This document shows positions 5,785 through 13,382 of a stretch of 14,018 nt of DNA, one piece after another. A program made the position numbers and the translations under genes. The DNA lies in contig JAQWAJ010000011.1 of assembly GCA_028707745.1 (NCBI GenBank), positions 1-14,018 on the forward strand, written 5' to 3'. Every line of letters starts with the position of its first letter. Position 1 is the first letter of the stretch. A model generated the notes under the pieces. The model did no database searches and was not told the origin of the DNA. It saw nothing but the letters and a program-made list of their open reading frames with translations. This DNA comes from Bacteroidales bacterium. GTDB lineage: Bacteria; Bacteroidota; Bacteroidia; Bacteroidales; UBA12481.

Positions 5785-7578
5785 ATGGTGACACAGAAAA
5801 TGAACATCATGGTTTGCGGCGGAACTGGCTGTAAATCATCAAACAGCGAATTGATCGTTACTGAACTTCGCAGAGAACTTCAGGAAAATGGCCTGGCCGA
5901 TGAAGTACAGGTTGTTCAGACCGGTTGCTTCGGATTTTGCGAAAAAGGTCCGGTAGTAAAAATTCTTCCTGACAATACTTTTTATGTAACTGTTACCCCT
6001 GAAGATGCTCATGAAATCATTGCCGAGCACATTATCAAGGGTCGTAAAGTTCACCGGTTACTGTTCAAAGATCCGGTTACCGAGGAATATATCAATGATT
6101 CCAAGGGAATGAACTTTTACAAAAAACAGTTGCGTATTGCCTTACGGAATTGCGGGTTCATCAATCCTGAAAATATCGATGAAGCGATTGCAAGGGACGG
6201 ATATGCTGCTTTGGCAAAATGCCTCACGGAATACACTCCTGCAGAAGTTGTCGACATCATAAAAAAATCAGGCTTACGCGGTCGTGGAGGCGGTGGATTC
6301 CCAACCGGACTGAAATGGGAAATTACTGCAAAAGTCAAGGCAGATCAGAAATATGTAATCTGCAATGCTGACGAGGGTGACCCGGGTGCATTCATGGACC
6401 GTTCGATTCTCGAAGGAGATCCGCACTCGGTTATTGAAGCCATGGCTATCAACGGATATTGCACCGGTTCCAATAAAGGTTTGGTTTACATCCGGGCCGA
6501 ATATCCTCTGGCAATCGAAAGGCTTAAAATAGCTATCAATCAGGCGCATGAGTCGGGTTTGCTGGGTAAAGATATCCTCGGAACCGGTTTTGATTTCGAT
6601 ATTGAATTGCGTTATGGCGCAGGTGCATTTGTTTGTGGAGAAGAAACTGCCTTGATCCATTCGATGGAGGGAAAACGCGGAGAACCGACATTCAAACCAC
6701 CGTTCCCATCAGAAGAAGGATATCTTGGCAAACCATCCAACGTGAACAACGTTGAGACCTACGCCAACATCTCCCCGATCATTCTGAAAGGTTCTGATTG
6801 GTTCAGTTCCATTGGCACTGAAAAATCCAAAGGCACCAAAGTGTTTGCACTGGCTGGTAACGTAAATAACGTTGGTTTGGTAGAAGTTCCGATGGGAACC
6901 ACCTTGCGTGAGGTTATTTTCGAAATCGGCGGAGGTATCCGTAACGGGAAGAAATTCAAAGCGGTTCAAACAGGCGGCCCTTCAGGCGGTTGCTTAACCG
7001 TAAAACATCTGGATCTTCCGATCGATTATGATAACCTGATCGCGAGTGGTTCGATGATGGGTTCGGGAGGTATGATCGTTGTGGATGAAGACACCTGTAT
7101 GGTTTCTCTGGCAAAATTCTATCTTGATTTCACCGTCGAAGAATCATGCGGTAAATGTTCACCTTGCCGGATCGGGAACAAAAGGATGTCAGAGATTCTG
7201 GAAACCATTACCAAAGGTAAGGGTACTCCCGAGGATCTCGATCGCCTCAGGAACCTTGGCGAAGTGATTAAGGATACCTCATTATGCGGATTGGGACAAA
7301 CATCTCCTAACCCGGTATTGTCGACGATGGCAAACTTCATGAATGAATATGAAGCCCACGTAATTGACCATAAATGCCCGGCCGGAAAATGCCGCGATCT
7401 GATGACTTACCGTATTGAAGCAGAGAACTGCGTTGGCTGTACTGCCTGCGCCCGTGTTTGCCCGGTAAGCGCTATCAGCGGTGAACGCAAGGAAGTTCAC
7501 ACTATTGATACTTCTATCTGTATCAAATGCGGAGCTTGTATGGAAAAATGTAAGTTTAATGCAGTGTTTGTTTCTTAA
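5785..7578 (+). CDS. hydB: HydB/HndC: NADH-binding flavoprotein subunit of bifurcating [FeFe] hydrogenase
   Basis: A 597-residue NuoF-family subunit that exchanges electrons with NAD(P)H through FMN. Domains in order: thioredoxin-like [2Fe-2S] (C11-x4-C16, C48-x3-C52). Next is the NuoF core with the glycine-rich NADH loop GRGGGGFPTGLKW (from residue ~166), FMN motif NADEGDPGAFMDR (~194) and GAGAFVCGEETAL (~277). The N3-type [4Fe-4S] follows (C455, C458, C461, C501). Last are two C-terminal ferredoxin motifs (C549-C559 and C579-C589). An HxxxHxCPxxxC group at residues 525-536 resembles the zinc-site region described in HydABC-type enzymes. This architecture and length match HydB of Thermotoga HydABC. 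It precedes HydA by an 18-base gap. No frameshift or missing ligand is seen. In HydABC enzymes this subunit carries the only flavin and is the presumed bifurcation site. Confidence 0.96.
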   Translation: MVTQKMNIMVCGGTGCKSSNSELIVTELRRELQENGLADEVQVVQTGCFGFCEKGPVVKILPDNTFYVTVTPEDAHEIIAEHIIKGRKVHRLLFKDPVTEEYINDSKGMNFYKKQLRIALRNCGFINPENIDEAIARDGYAALAKCLTEYTPAEVVDIIKKSGLRGRGGGGFPTGLKWEITAKVKADQKYVICNADEGDPGAFMDRSILEGDPHSVIEAMAINGYCTGSNKGLVYIRAEYPLAIERLKIAINQAHESGLLGKDILGTGFDFDIELRYGAGAFVCGEETALIHSMEGKRGEPTFKPPFPSEEGYLGKPSNVNNVETYANISPIILKGSDWFSSIGTEKSKGTKVFALAGNVNNVGLVEVPMGTTLREVIFEIGGGIRNGKKFKAVQTGGPSGGCLTVKHLDLPIDYDNLIASGSMMGSGGMIVVDEDTCMVSLAKFYLDFTVEESCGKCSPCRIGNKRMSEILETITKGKGTPEDLDRLRNLGEVIKDTSLCGLGQTSPNPVLSTMANFMNEYEAHVIDHKCPAGKCRDLMTYRIEAENCVGCTACARVCPVSAISGERKEVHTIDTSICIKCGACMEKCKFNAVFVS

Positions 7579-7596
7579 GTCCTGATTATCAATGCT

Positions 7597-9381
7597 ATGG
7601 ATAAAATAAATTTAACAATAGACAATAAGCCGGTACAGGTTGATTCTGGTACCTCTATTTTAAAGGCAGCTGAACAGGTAGGTATTAAAATTCCTACGCT
7701 GTGTTATCTGCACCTCGAAGATCTGAATATCGAAAACAAACCCGGTGGATGCCGTATTTGTGTAGTTGAAGTACAGGGCAGAAGAAATCTGGCTCCGTCA
7801 TGTGCTACCGTATGTATGGAGGGAATGGTTGTCAGGACCAATACCGTACGTGTTATGAATGCACGGAGAACGGTGATGGAACTGATCCTGTCGGATCATC
7901 CTTCAGATTGCCTTGTTTGCGCCAAGAGTGGAAAGTGTGATTTGCAGAAGACTGCTCAGGATTTGGGTATTCGTGAGGTTCATTACAAAGGAGAGCAATC
8001 GCATTACAAGGAAGACCGTTCGCCGTCGATTATCCGGGATATGGACAAATGTATTCTTTGCCGTCGTTGTGAGATGATGTGCAACGAATTCCAGACAGTT
8101 GGTGCCTTATCGGGTGTAAACAGAGGTTTCGATGCTGTTGTGGCCCCTGCTTTTGAGCAGGATCTGGTCAAATCGACCTGTACTTTCTGCGGACAGTGTG
8201 TCGCCGTATGCCCGACAGGAGCGTTAACCGAGGTTGATCATACGGATAACATCATCAGAGCGCTTGCCAATCCGAAGAAAACCGTTATTGTTCAGACTGC
8301 TCCGGCTGTCAGGGCTGCTCTCGGAGAAGAATTCGGAATGGAGCCGGGTACCCTGGTTACGGGAAAACTGGTTACTGCGTTGAAACAACTTGGTTTTGAC
8401 TATGTGTTTGATACAGACTTTGCCGCTGACCTTACCATCATGGAAGAGGGGACAGAGTTGCTGACCCGTTTGACCAGTTATCTGAATGGCAATAAAGAAG
8501 TGCCTCTGCCGATTCTGACCTCCTGTTGTCCGGCATGGGTGAATTTCTTCGAAGAGTATTATCCCGAAATGGAGGATATACCTTCAACCGCAAGATCTCC
8601 TCAGCAGATGTTCGGCGCCATTGCAAAAACTTATTTTGCCAATAAGATTGGTGTTGACCGGAAAGAGCTGGTTGTGACATCCATTATGCCATGCCTGGCC
8701 AAGAAATTTGAATGCCAGCGTGAAGAATTCAAGACTGACGGAAATCCGGATGTTGACTTTTCATTATCAACCCGCGAGCTTGCTGCCTTGATCAAACAAT
8801 CGAACATCGACTTCCTGAGTCTTCCGGATTCTGATTTTGATGCTCCTATGGGTGAATCAACCGGAGCTGCCGTTATTTTCGGTACCACCGGTGGTGTGAT
8901 CGAAGCCGCAGTCCGCACCGCTTATGAGGTATATACCGGCAAACCGCTGCAGAAAATCGATTTTGAAGAATTGCGCGGAATGGAAGGTATTCGTCATGCA
9001 ACCATTGATTTCAATGGACTGCCGATTAATATCGGGATTGCACATGGATTAGGCAATGCCCGTAAGCTTCTTGACAGCATAAAAGCAGGTACCTGCAATT
9101 TCCATGCTATTGAGATTATGGCTTGCCCGGGTGGTTGCATCGGTGGTGGCGGACAGCCACTGCACCATGGACAGTCGAGTGTTATTATGGCTCGTCAGAG
9201 GGCTATCTACCAGGAAGATGCAAATAAACCGATTCGGAAATCACATGAGAACCCTTATATCACCAAACTGTATGAGGAGTTCCTGGGTAAACCGTTGAGT
9301 GAGAAATCTCACCACTTGCTGCATACGCATTATTTCAACCGCAGTAAAGTTAAAGTAGTGATCCCGAAATCAAAAAGTTAA
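7597..9381 (+). CDS. hydA: HydA/HndD: [FeFe]-hydrogenase catalytic subunit, complete
   Basis: A 594-residue catalytic subunit with canonical residues. Order: plant-type [2Fe-2S] (C36, C52, C55, C69); His-ligated [4Fe-4S] (H101, C105, C108, C114); two [4Fe-4S] ferredoxin motifs (C152-C162, C195-C205); and the H-cluster domain. Motif 1 is T-S-C310-C311-P-A-W, motif 2 M-P-C366-L-A-K-K-F-E, motif 3 M-A-C510-P-G-G-C514. The proton-path residues EEGTE and the Ser matching CpI Ser319 are present. This is group A [FeFe]-hydrogenase architecture, close in size to HndD, and it lacks the extra C-terminal region of Thermotoga HydA. It catalyses 2H+ + 2e- to H2, fed by HydB. The maturases HydE, HydF and HydG, needed to build the H-cluster, are not in this window. 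ATG 7597 puts the first motifs at normal spacing. Confidence 0.97.
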   Translation: MDKINLTIDNKPVQVDSGTSILKAAEQVGIKIPTLCYLHLEDLNIENKPGGCRICVVEVQGRRNLAPSCATVCMEGMVVRTNTVRVMNARRTVMELILSDHPSDCLVCAKSGKCDLQKTAQDLGIREVHYKGEQSHYKEDRSPSIIRDMDKCILCRRCEMMCNEFQTVGALSGVNRGFDAVVAPAFEQDLVKSTCTFCGQCVAVCPTGALTEVDHTDNIIRALANPKKTVIVQTAPAVRAALGEEFGMEPGTLVTGKLVTALKQLGFDYVFDTDFAADLTIMEEGTELLTRLTSYLNGNKEVPLPILTSCCPAWVNFFEEYYPEMEDIPSTARSPQQMFGAIAKTYFANKIGVDRKELVVTSIMPCLAKKFECQREEFKTDGNPDVDFSLSTRELAALIKQSNIDFLSLPDSDFDAPMGESTGAAVIFGTTGGVIEAAVRTAYEVYTGKPLQKIDFEELRGMEGIRHATIDFNGLPINIGIAHGLGNARKLLDSIKAGTCNFHAIEIMACPGGCIGGGGQPLHHGQSSVIMARQRAIYQEDANKPIRKSHENPYITKLYEEFLGKPLSEKSHHLLHTHYFNRSKVKVVIPKSKS

Positions 9382-9400
9382 CAATAGGAGATCAAACATT

Positions 9401-9883
9401 ATGTCCAGCATACAAATAGAATTGCACGAAAATCAGGTTAAAGAACTGGTGGAAGTTTGCCGGTCTTTTAACAATGATCCAATAGAGTTGATCAACGTTC
9501 TCCATAAAGCCCAGGGTATTTTTGGATATCTTCCGGCTGAGGTACAGGAAATTGTTTCGCGAGAGTTGAACGTTCCGGTAGCGAAAGTTTATGGAGTAGT
9601 AACCTTTTACTCCTTCTTTACGATGTTGCCGAAAGGGCAGAATCCGATTTCCATTTGTCTGGGAACGGCTTGTTATGTAAGGGGAGCCGAAAAGGTTCTT
9701 GATGAGTTCAAAAAGAAGCTGAAAATTGCGGTTGGTGAAACAACTCCTGATGGCAAGTTTTCACTGAACTGCCTGCGCTGCGTCGGTGCCTGCGGGTTAG
9801 CGCCTGTTGTCATGGTTGGAGACCGGACCTTTGGCCGGGTTTCTCCTGACGGAGTTCAGCAGATTCTGGATGAATACGTATAA
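9401..9883 (+). CDS. hydC: HydC/HndA: NuoE-like [2Fe-2S] subunit of bifurcating hydrogenase
   Basis: A 160-residue NuoE-family subunit. An N-terminal helical bundle (residues ~10-75, with GYLP and VYGVVTFYSFF, typical of NuoE) precedes a thioredoxin-fold [2Fe-2S] domain with C86-x4-C91 (CLGTAC) and C127-x3-C131 (CVGAC). An additional Cys (C124) lies three residues before C127. Length matches Thermotoga HydC and Desulfovibrio HndA. It forms the electron-transfer arm next to HydB. It is the last gene of the operon, 19 bases after hydA, with a modest TAGGAG upstream of the ATG. A hairpin terminator begins 10 bases after its stop. In many related loci this gene comes before HydB; here it is placed last. 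Confidence 0.95.
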   Translation: MSSIQIELHENQVKELVEVCRSFNNDPIELINVLHKAQGIFGYLPAEVQEIVSRELNVPVAKVYGVVTFYSFFTMLPKGQNPISICLGTACYVRGAEKVLDEFKKKLKIAVGETTPDGKFSLNCLRCVGACGLAPVVMVGDRTFGRVSPDGVQQILDEYV

Positions 9884-9892
9884 ACAACTATG

Positions 9893-9929
9893 AAAATGTA
9901 GGGGCGCGGAGTATGCGCCCTTACATTTT
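9893..9929. terminator. Bidirectional terminator between convergent operons
   Basis: AAAATGTAGGGGCGC (9893-9907) pairs with GCGCCCTTACATTTT (9915-9929): 15 bp with one G-T pair and a 7-base loop. A-run and T-run flank both ends, so it can stop transcription from either side. The outer two bases of the right arm overlap the stop codon of the minus-strand phosphatase gene. Confidence 0.85.
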
Positions 9930-11115
9930 ATATGTATGAGACTTTTACTTCGAGGAGGAATTTTTTCTCTAAAGTTCTGGCAATCCGCTTGACCACCGTC
10001 CGGCGGATTTCCAGTTCTACAGGGAGACTCGGATCCTGGTGGGCAATGTTTATGCGGGTTCCGATGATAAAGTACACTTCATCCGATTGCAGAATCATTT
10101 TGATGATCTCGTCGGCAGGCCCTTTTCCCACTCTCAGGTTTTCATTGTAACTATCCAGAAGGACCGAAACTTTTCCCAGGGTCAGAATGCCTTCGGTGAT
10201 GAGGTCAACGCCATCCATAAAGGCTACCGGCGGCAGGTCGGGATCAGTGAATTCGAAGGAATCAATAATTCTCTTGTCCCATTCACGGGAGATAATATCA
10301 GCAGTTGTGGCACCGCACAAAATTTTCCGGCCTGGAAATTCCCTGACCATCTTTGCTAATTCTTTATCTTTTTCAAGTTCATAGGGAGGTCCCGAGCAGA
10401 TCATTAATTTCCGGGGGTCCCTGAAGTAGATGGTTGCACAACTGGTATCGTCCTGTGCGTGATAACTGTCGTTCTGGAACGAAGTATTGATAATTCTCGA
10501 CGATAATTTACGGGCAGAGATATCCGGGTCACGCGAAATCAGATCATGAATGTGGTCGGCCAGTTTATCCCGGCCCCAACCGAAGGGGTAGGCGGTAAAT
10601 CCCAAGCCTGATTGAACCACTCCATCCGAACAGATTACGATGCGGTCCTCTTTACGGGCGACAAAGGAGCAGGTGAGAATCTCCTTACCCGCATTTTTAT
10701 CGGTGGTCATCAGGATGCAGTTCCATTCGGGTTCAAGAAGCTGCTTACCTCTGAAAATAAGTGCATGCGGATTGTCGTATTCCAGAATCCTGGTCAGTCC
10801 GTCTTCCTGAATGTCGACCACAGAGAAAGTAGCGTACGACATATTCCGGTCGGAGCAAACCGGCAGGGTATTCATGATGATTTCGGCAATCTTTTCGACG
10901 TCTTTGTGCTCTTTGGTGAAATGGAGGGCCATTGTAGCAGTCAGCGTGGCCAGCATATTGGCTTTGACACCGTGTCCCATACCGTCGCTCAGCACCATGA
11001 TGGTCCGTCCTTCTTCAGATATTTTCTGGCTCAGAAAGACATCGCCGCAGATTCGCTCTCCTTCCTGAAATTTCTGTTGGCAGTTGATCTCGATATGGAA
11101 CCGGGGTTCATTCAT
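9928..11115 (-). CDS. SpoIIE/PP2C-family serine phosphatase with extra C-terminal domain
   Basis: A 395-residue soluble protein. Residues 1-232 are a SpoIIE-type PP2C phosphatase core with the metal-binding motifs I-C-G-D25, L-S-D44-G-M-G-H-G, C-S-D164-G-V-V-Q-S-G and D222-D223-T-S. These residues predict a Mn/Mg-dependent serine/threonine phosphatase. Residues ~233-395 form a second domain (GRKILCGATTADIISREW, then PVAFMDGVDLITEGILTL) that I cannot assign; it is not a known sensor. The ATG at 11115 overlaps the end of the PAS sensor gene by 4 bases (ATGA), so the pair is translationally coupled. Phosphatases of this family oppose RsbW-like kinases, and one such kinase is encoded at 1970-2386 in the facing operon. 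A role reversing that kinase is inferred. The stop codon sits in the bidirectional terminator. Confidence 0.9.
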   Translation of the reverse strand: MNEPRFHIEINCQQKFQEGERICGDVFLSQKISEEGRTIMVLSDGMGHGVKANMLATLTATMALHFTKEHKDVEKIAEIIMNTLPVCSDRNMSYATFSVVDIQEDGLTRILEYDNPHALIFRGKQLLEPEWNCILMTTDKNAGKEILTCSFVARKEDRIVICSDGVVQSGLGFTAYPFGWGRDKLADHIHDLISRDPDISARKLSSRIINTSFQNDSYHAQDDTSCATIYFRDPRKLMICSGPPYELEKDKELAKMVREFPGRKILCGATTADIISREWDKRIIDSFEFTDPDLPPVAFMDGVDLITEGILTLGKVSVLLDSYNENLRVGKGPADEIIKMILQSDEVYFIIGTRINIAHQDPSLPVELEIRRTVVKRIARTLEKKFLLEVKVSYI

Positions 11116-13004
11116 TTCGTTTCATCAGCACGGTAATATTTAATGATTGAGTTCAGCATTTTCTCCGTATCTGAGGCTCCTTCTCCAAGCAGGAATCCGA
11201 TTTTCTGAACCATTTCCAGATTTTTGTCGATGACTTCAGTCACTTTCTTGATGACTTCCTCTTTCTGAACTTCCGGCAGGGATAAATCCCGGAGTACAGC
11301 CCCCAGGATCGATCCTTTCTTAATCGGGAACACAGAGAGGTTCAGCAACCGGTTGTTCATGGAAATATCCTTGTGCATAATATCCTGGCTGTTCTGGAGC
11401 ACAAAAGTGAACAGGTTCAACATGTGCGGGGGGAACAGGGTGCGCAGGTCGGCGCCTTTCAGTCCGGGAATCACTTCATCGATGGATTTGATTTCGTCGC
11501 CCAGAATCTCGATAAATTCACGGTTTGCCTGAATGATCCGCATGTTTTCGTTGACGATAACGACCCCTGACGGAATCTTTTGCAGGACGGCAGTCAGGGT
11601 TTCGGAATACTCCTGAGCCAGTTGTTTCTCAGTCAGGGCAGTTTTTTCAGACTCCTGCAGTGCTTTTTTTGCTTTAGCCAGTTGCTCGTTGGTGGATCGC
11701 AGCGACTTGATATATTCCTGTTTATTTTTGGTGCCGTACAGGTGGCACATTTCAGCTTTTGCCAGTCCGAGAGCTACTGCAATGGCAAATTCACGGCATG
11801 ATTTGTATCCGCAGGCCAGGCAGCCACGATCGGTATCCCGGTTCCCGTTTTTACCGATCAGTTGAAGGATGTCATTGATCTCAGTTTCATCGGGTTCCCG
11901 GAGTTGTTGATTGTCGGGTTTGAATTGACGATCGATCTCAGAGATTGAAAATTTCACCAGATTTTCATGCCACTCTTTGGCATCGAAGGTGGAGAATCGT
12001 TTGGTGGCATAATCGGTAGCCAGGGTACGGCGGCGGAATTTGTGACCGTTTGGCGACATCTGCGGCCCCATGATGCAACCTTCGCAATAAAACAGATCGA
12101 GGTGTTTTCTGATATCGTAAGAGGTTGAAAATGCCTCGATGGCATTAATCATATCCTGACGGCCATCAGTCGAAAAGAAGTTGCTTTCCATCAGGTCTTC
12201 AAACTGATCGGCTGCCTGTAAGAATCCGGATGACAATGGAAAAAGGGCGCCCTTCCGTCCGTTTGGCGGGTTAAAGTCCGAGAATTCGACCGAGTTTTCT
12301 GAAATCTGTGCAGCAGAAAACCATTCCCTCACTTCGGGAAAAGAGATCTGGGCGTCGATCCGGTGTTGGTCGCCTGCTTCTCCCAATTCAAGGCGGCTGG
12401 CCAAACAGGGGTTGATCAGGACGATATAGGGGTCATCGGGTTCTAATTTGCGGATGATTCCGGCCATGATGGAGGCCGGGCTATAGATCGGGGCCAGATT
12501 TTCAGTGAGCTGAGGGTAGTGTTTTTCGATGAAGGATACTACGGCCGGACATTTCGATGAAATGCGGTATTTCCCATTGAAATCGTTGAACAAAGCAGCA
12601 TGAGCCTGGGCTGACAGGTCGACTGCGAAAGAGAGGTCATAGACTCCTTCGAATCCCAGGGCTCTGATCATACCCACGAAATTCCGGTAATCCGTAATAT
12701 CAGGGAATTCCGCAGATATGCAGGGGTCGATGATTGCGCACGATTTTTTGCCTGCTGAAACCGTTTCTTTGACCTGATTCAGATCGGATGCAATGCAAAC
12801 GGCTCTGGTGGGGCAAACGGTATAACAACTGCCACAAGCGATACACCGATTCGGCAGGATCGTGACGTGATCGATATTGGACTTAACCTCGATGGCCATC
12901 ACAGGGCATTCCCTGACACAGGCATAACAGAGTATGCAGGTGGCCGCATCAACCCAGATTGTATGATTACCGGGCGGACTTTCGCTGATGATATGGTTGT
13001 TCAT
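11112..13004 (-). CDS. PAS-containing sensory [FeFe]-hydrogenase-like protein (HydS/HfsB type)
   Basis: A 630-residue protein. Residues 23-33 and 54-64 are two [4Fe-4S] ferredoxin motifs. Residues ~85-330 are a hydrogenase-like H-domain. Residues 395-420 are a FeS_4-type cluster motif (C395, C398, C403, C420). Residues ~425-480 are a charged coiled coil and ~480-585 a PAS domain (IPSGVVIVNENMRIIQANREFIE). A ~40-residue helical tail follows. The H-domain motifs diverge: S-S-K-C152-P-A (Lys for the proton-relay Cys), N-P-C200-L-A-S (the usual Lys is Ser), and Y-C307-E-G-C310 (C-x2-C, not C-x3-C). This fits group C putative sensory hydrogenases rather than an H2-producing enzyme. It overlaps the ferredoxin gene before it and the PP2C phosphatase after it by 4 bases each, as expected for a sensor controlling that phosphatase. 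No membrane segment is seen. Confidence 0.88.
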   Translation of the reverse strand: MNNHIISESPPGNHTIWVDAATCILCYACVRECPVMAIEVKSNIDHVTILPNRCIACGSCYTVCPTRAVCIASDLNQVKETVSAGKKSCAIIDPCISAEFPDITDYRNFVGMIRALGFEGVYDLSFAVDLSAQAHAALFNDFNGKYRISSKCPAVVSFIEKHYPQLTENLAPIYSPASIMAGIIRKLEPDDPYIVLINPCLASRLELGEAGDQHRIDAQISFPEVREWFSAAQISENSVEFSDFNPPNGRKGALFPLSSGFLQAADQFEDLMESNFFSTDGRQDMINAIEAFSTSYDIRKHLDLFYCEGCIMGPQMSPNGHKFRRRTLATDYATKRFSTFDAKEWHENLVKFSISEIDRQFKPDNQQLREPDETEINDILQLIGKNGNRDTDRGCLACGYKSCREFAIAVALGLAKAEMCHLYGTKNKQEYIKSLRSTNEQLAKAKKALQESEKTALTEKQLAQEYSETLTAVLQKIPSGVVIVNENMRIIQANREFIEILGDEIKSIDEVIPGLKGADLRTLFPPHMLNLFTFVLQNSQDIMHKDISMNNRLLNLSVFPIKKGSILGAVLRDLSLPEVQKEEVIKKVTEVIDKNLEMVQKIGFLLGEGASDTEKMLNSIIKYYRADETK

Positions 13005-13252
13005 AACCCAAAATGATTCTTAAGAATATTCTTTAGTTCATCAGGATCATCTGAATGAATAAGTTTATCTCCGATCTGAATCATCGGGCCTTCGCCGCAA
13101 TGTCCAAAACAGTGGGCTCCGTGAAAAATTACCTTGTCTTCGAGTTGATGCTGCATCAGAAATTGCTGAACCACCTGAACCATTTTCTTGTTTCCGCGTG
13201 CAAAACAAGAGCTTCCCAGGCAAATTCTGATCTCAGTTTTATGGTCTTCCAT
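13001..13252 (-). CDS. Thioredoxin-like [2Fe-2S] ferredoxin, small
   Basis: An 83-residue stand-alone thioredoxin-fold [2Fe-2S] ferredoxin with all four ligands: C-x4-C in ICLGSSCFARG near the N-terminus and C-x3-C in HCFGHCGEGP. It resembles the N-terminal module of HydB and the C-terminal half of HydC. It is the first gene of the minus-strand operon and overlaps the sensory H-domain gene by 4 bases, so it is the likely electron donor or acceptor of that sensor. The start is the ATG at 13252, only a short distance downstream of a Bacteroidota-type -7 box (13274-13281), giving a very short leader. Family assignment is firm; the partner is inferred. Confidence 0.9.
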   Translation of the reverse strand: MEDHKTEIRICLGSSCFARGNKKMVQVVQQFLMQHQLEDKVIFHGAHCFGHCGEGPMIQIGDKLIHSDDPDELKNILKNHFGL

Positions 13253-13267
13253 GATAAAGTCAAATCA

Positions 13268-13285
13268 TTGTTTCAAAAATAACAA
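13268..13285. promoter_or_regulatory. Rex-like operator at the minus-strand sensor operon promoter
   Basis: TTGTTTCAAAAATAACAA matches TTGTTAA-N4-TTAACAA at 11 of 14 defined positions. It has the same ATTGTTN-N6-TAACAAT layout as the site at 1561-1580. It fully contains the minus-strand -7 element at 13274-13281, so a bound repressor would block that promoter. Confidence 0.5.
13274..13281 (-). promoter_or_regulatory. Candidate -7 element of the sensor operon
   Basis: Read on the minus strand, this is TATTTTTG, a full match to the Bacteroidota TAnnTTTG -7 box, 21 bases upstream of the ATG at 13252. No good TTTG -33 box is seen 19-21 bases further upstream, so the promoter call rests on the -7 box and position. 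Confidence 0.45.
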
Positions 13286-13307
13286 TAATGTTCGCGGTTA
13301 TTAGGAA

Positions 13308-13340
13308 ATGATTGAAATTTGTTGTAAAATTTGCAATCAT
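13308..13340. repeat. Imperfect inverted repeat in the divergent promoter region
   Basis: ATGATTGAAATTT (13308-13320) is the reverse complement of 13327-13340 apart from one unpaired G at 13333, with a 6-base centre GTTGTA. It lies between the two Rex-like sites. It could be a further operator or an AT-rich hairpin; there is no T-run, so it is not a terminator. Confidence 0.55.
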
Positions 13341-13346
13341 AAAATC

Positions 13347-13364
13347 ATGTTATAATAATAACAA
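13347..13364. promoter_or_regulatory. Rex-like operator ahead of the second NuoE-like gene
   Basis: ATGTTATAATAATAACAA matches TTGTTAA-N4-TTAACAA at 11 of 14 defined positions, with a perfect TGTTAT-N4-ATAACA core. It ends 18 bases before ATG 13383 and overlaps a TATAAT sequence (13351-13356). It therefore sits where a repressor would cover the plus-strand promoter. Confidence 0.5.
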
Positions 13365-13382
13365 TGTTTGTCAGGTAACAGC

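Noticed and set aside
10612..11136. 174-codon plus-strand open frame
   Set aside because: It is antisense to the SpoIIE phosphatase gene, has no recognisable domain and no start signals.
13368..13382. TTG start for the second NuoE-like protein
   Set aside because: It adds five unconserved residues, lies beside the operator-like sequence, and an ATG follows at 13383.
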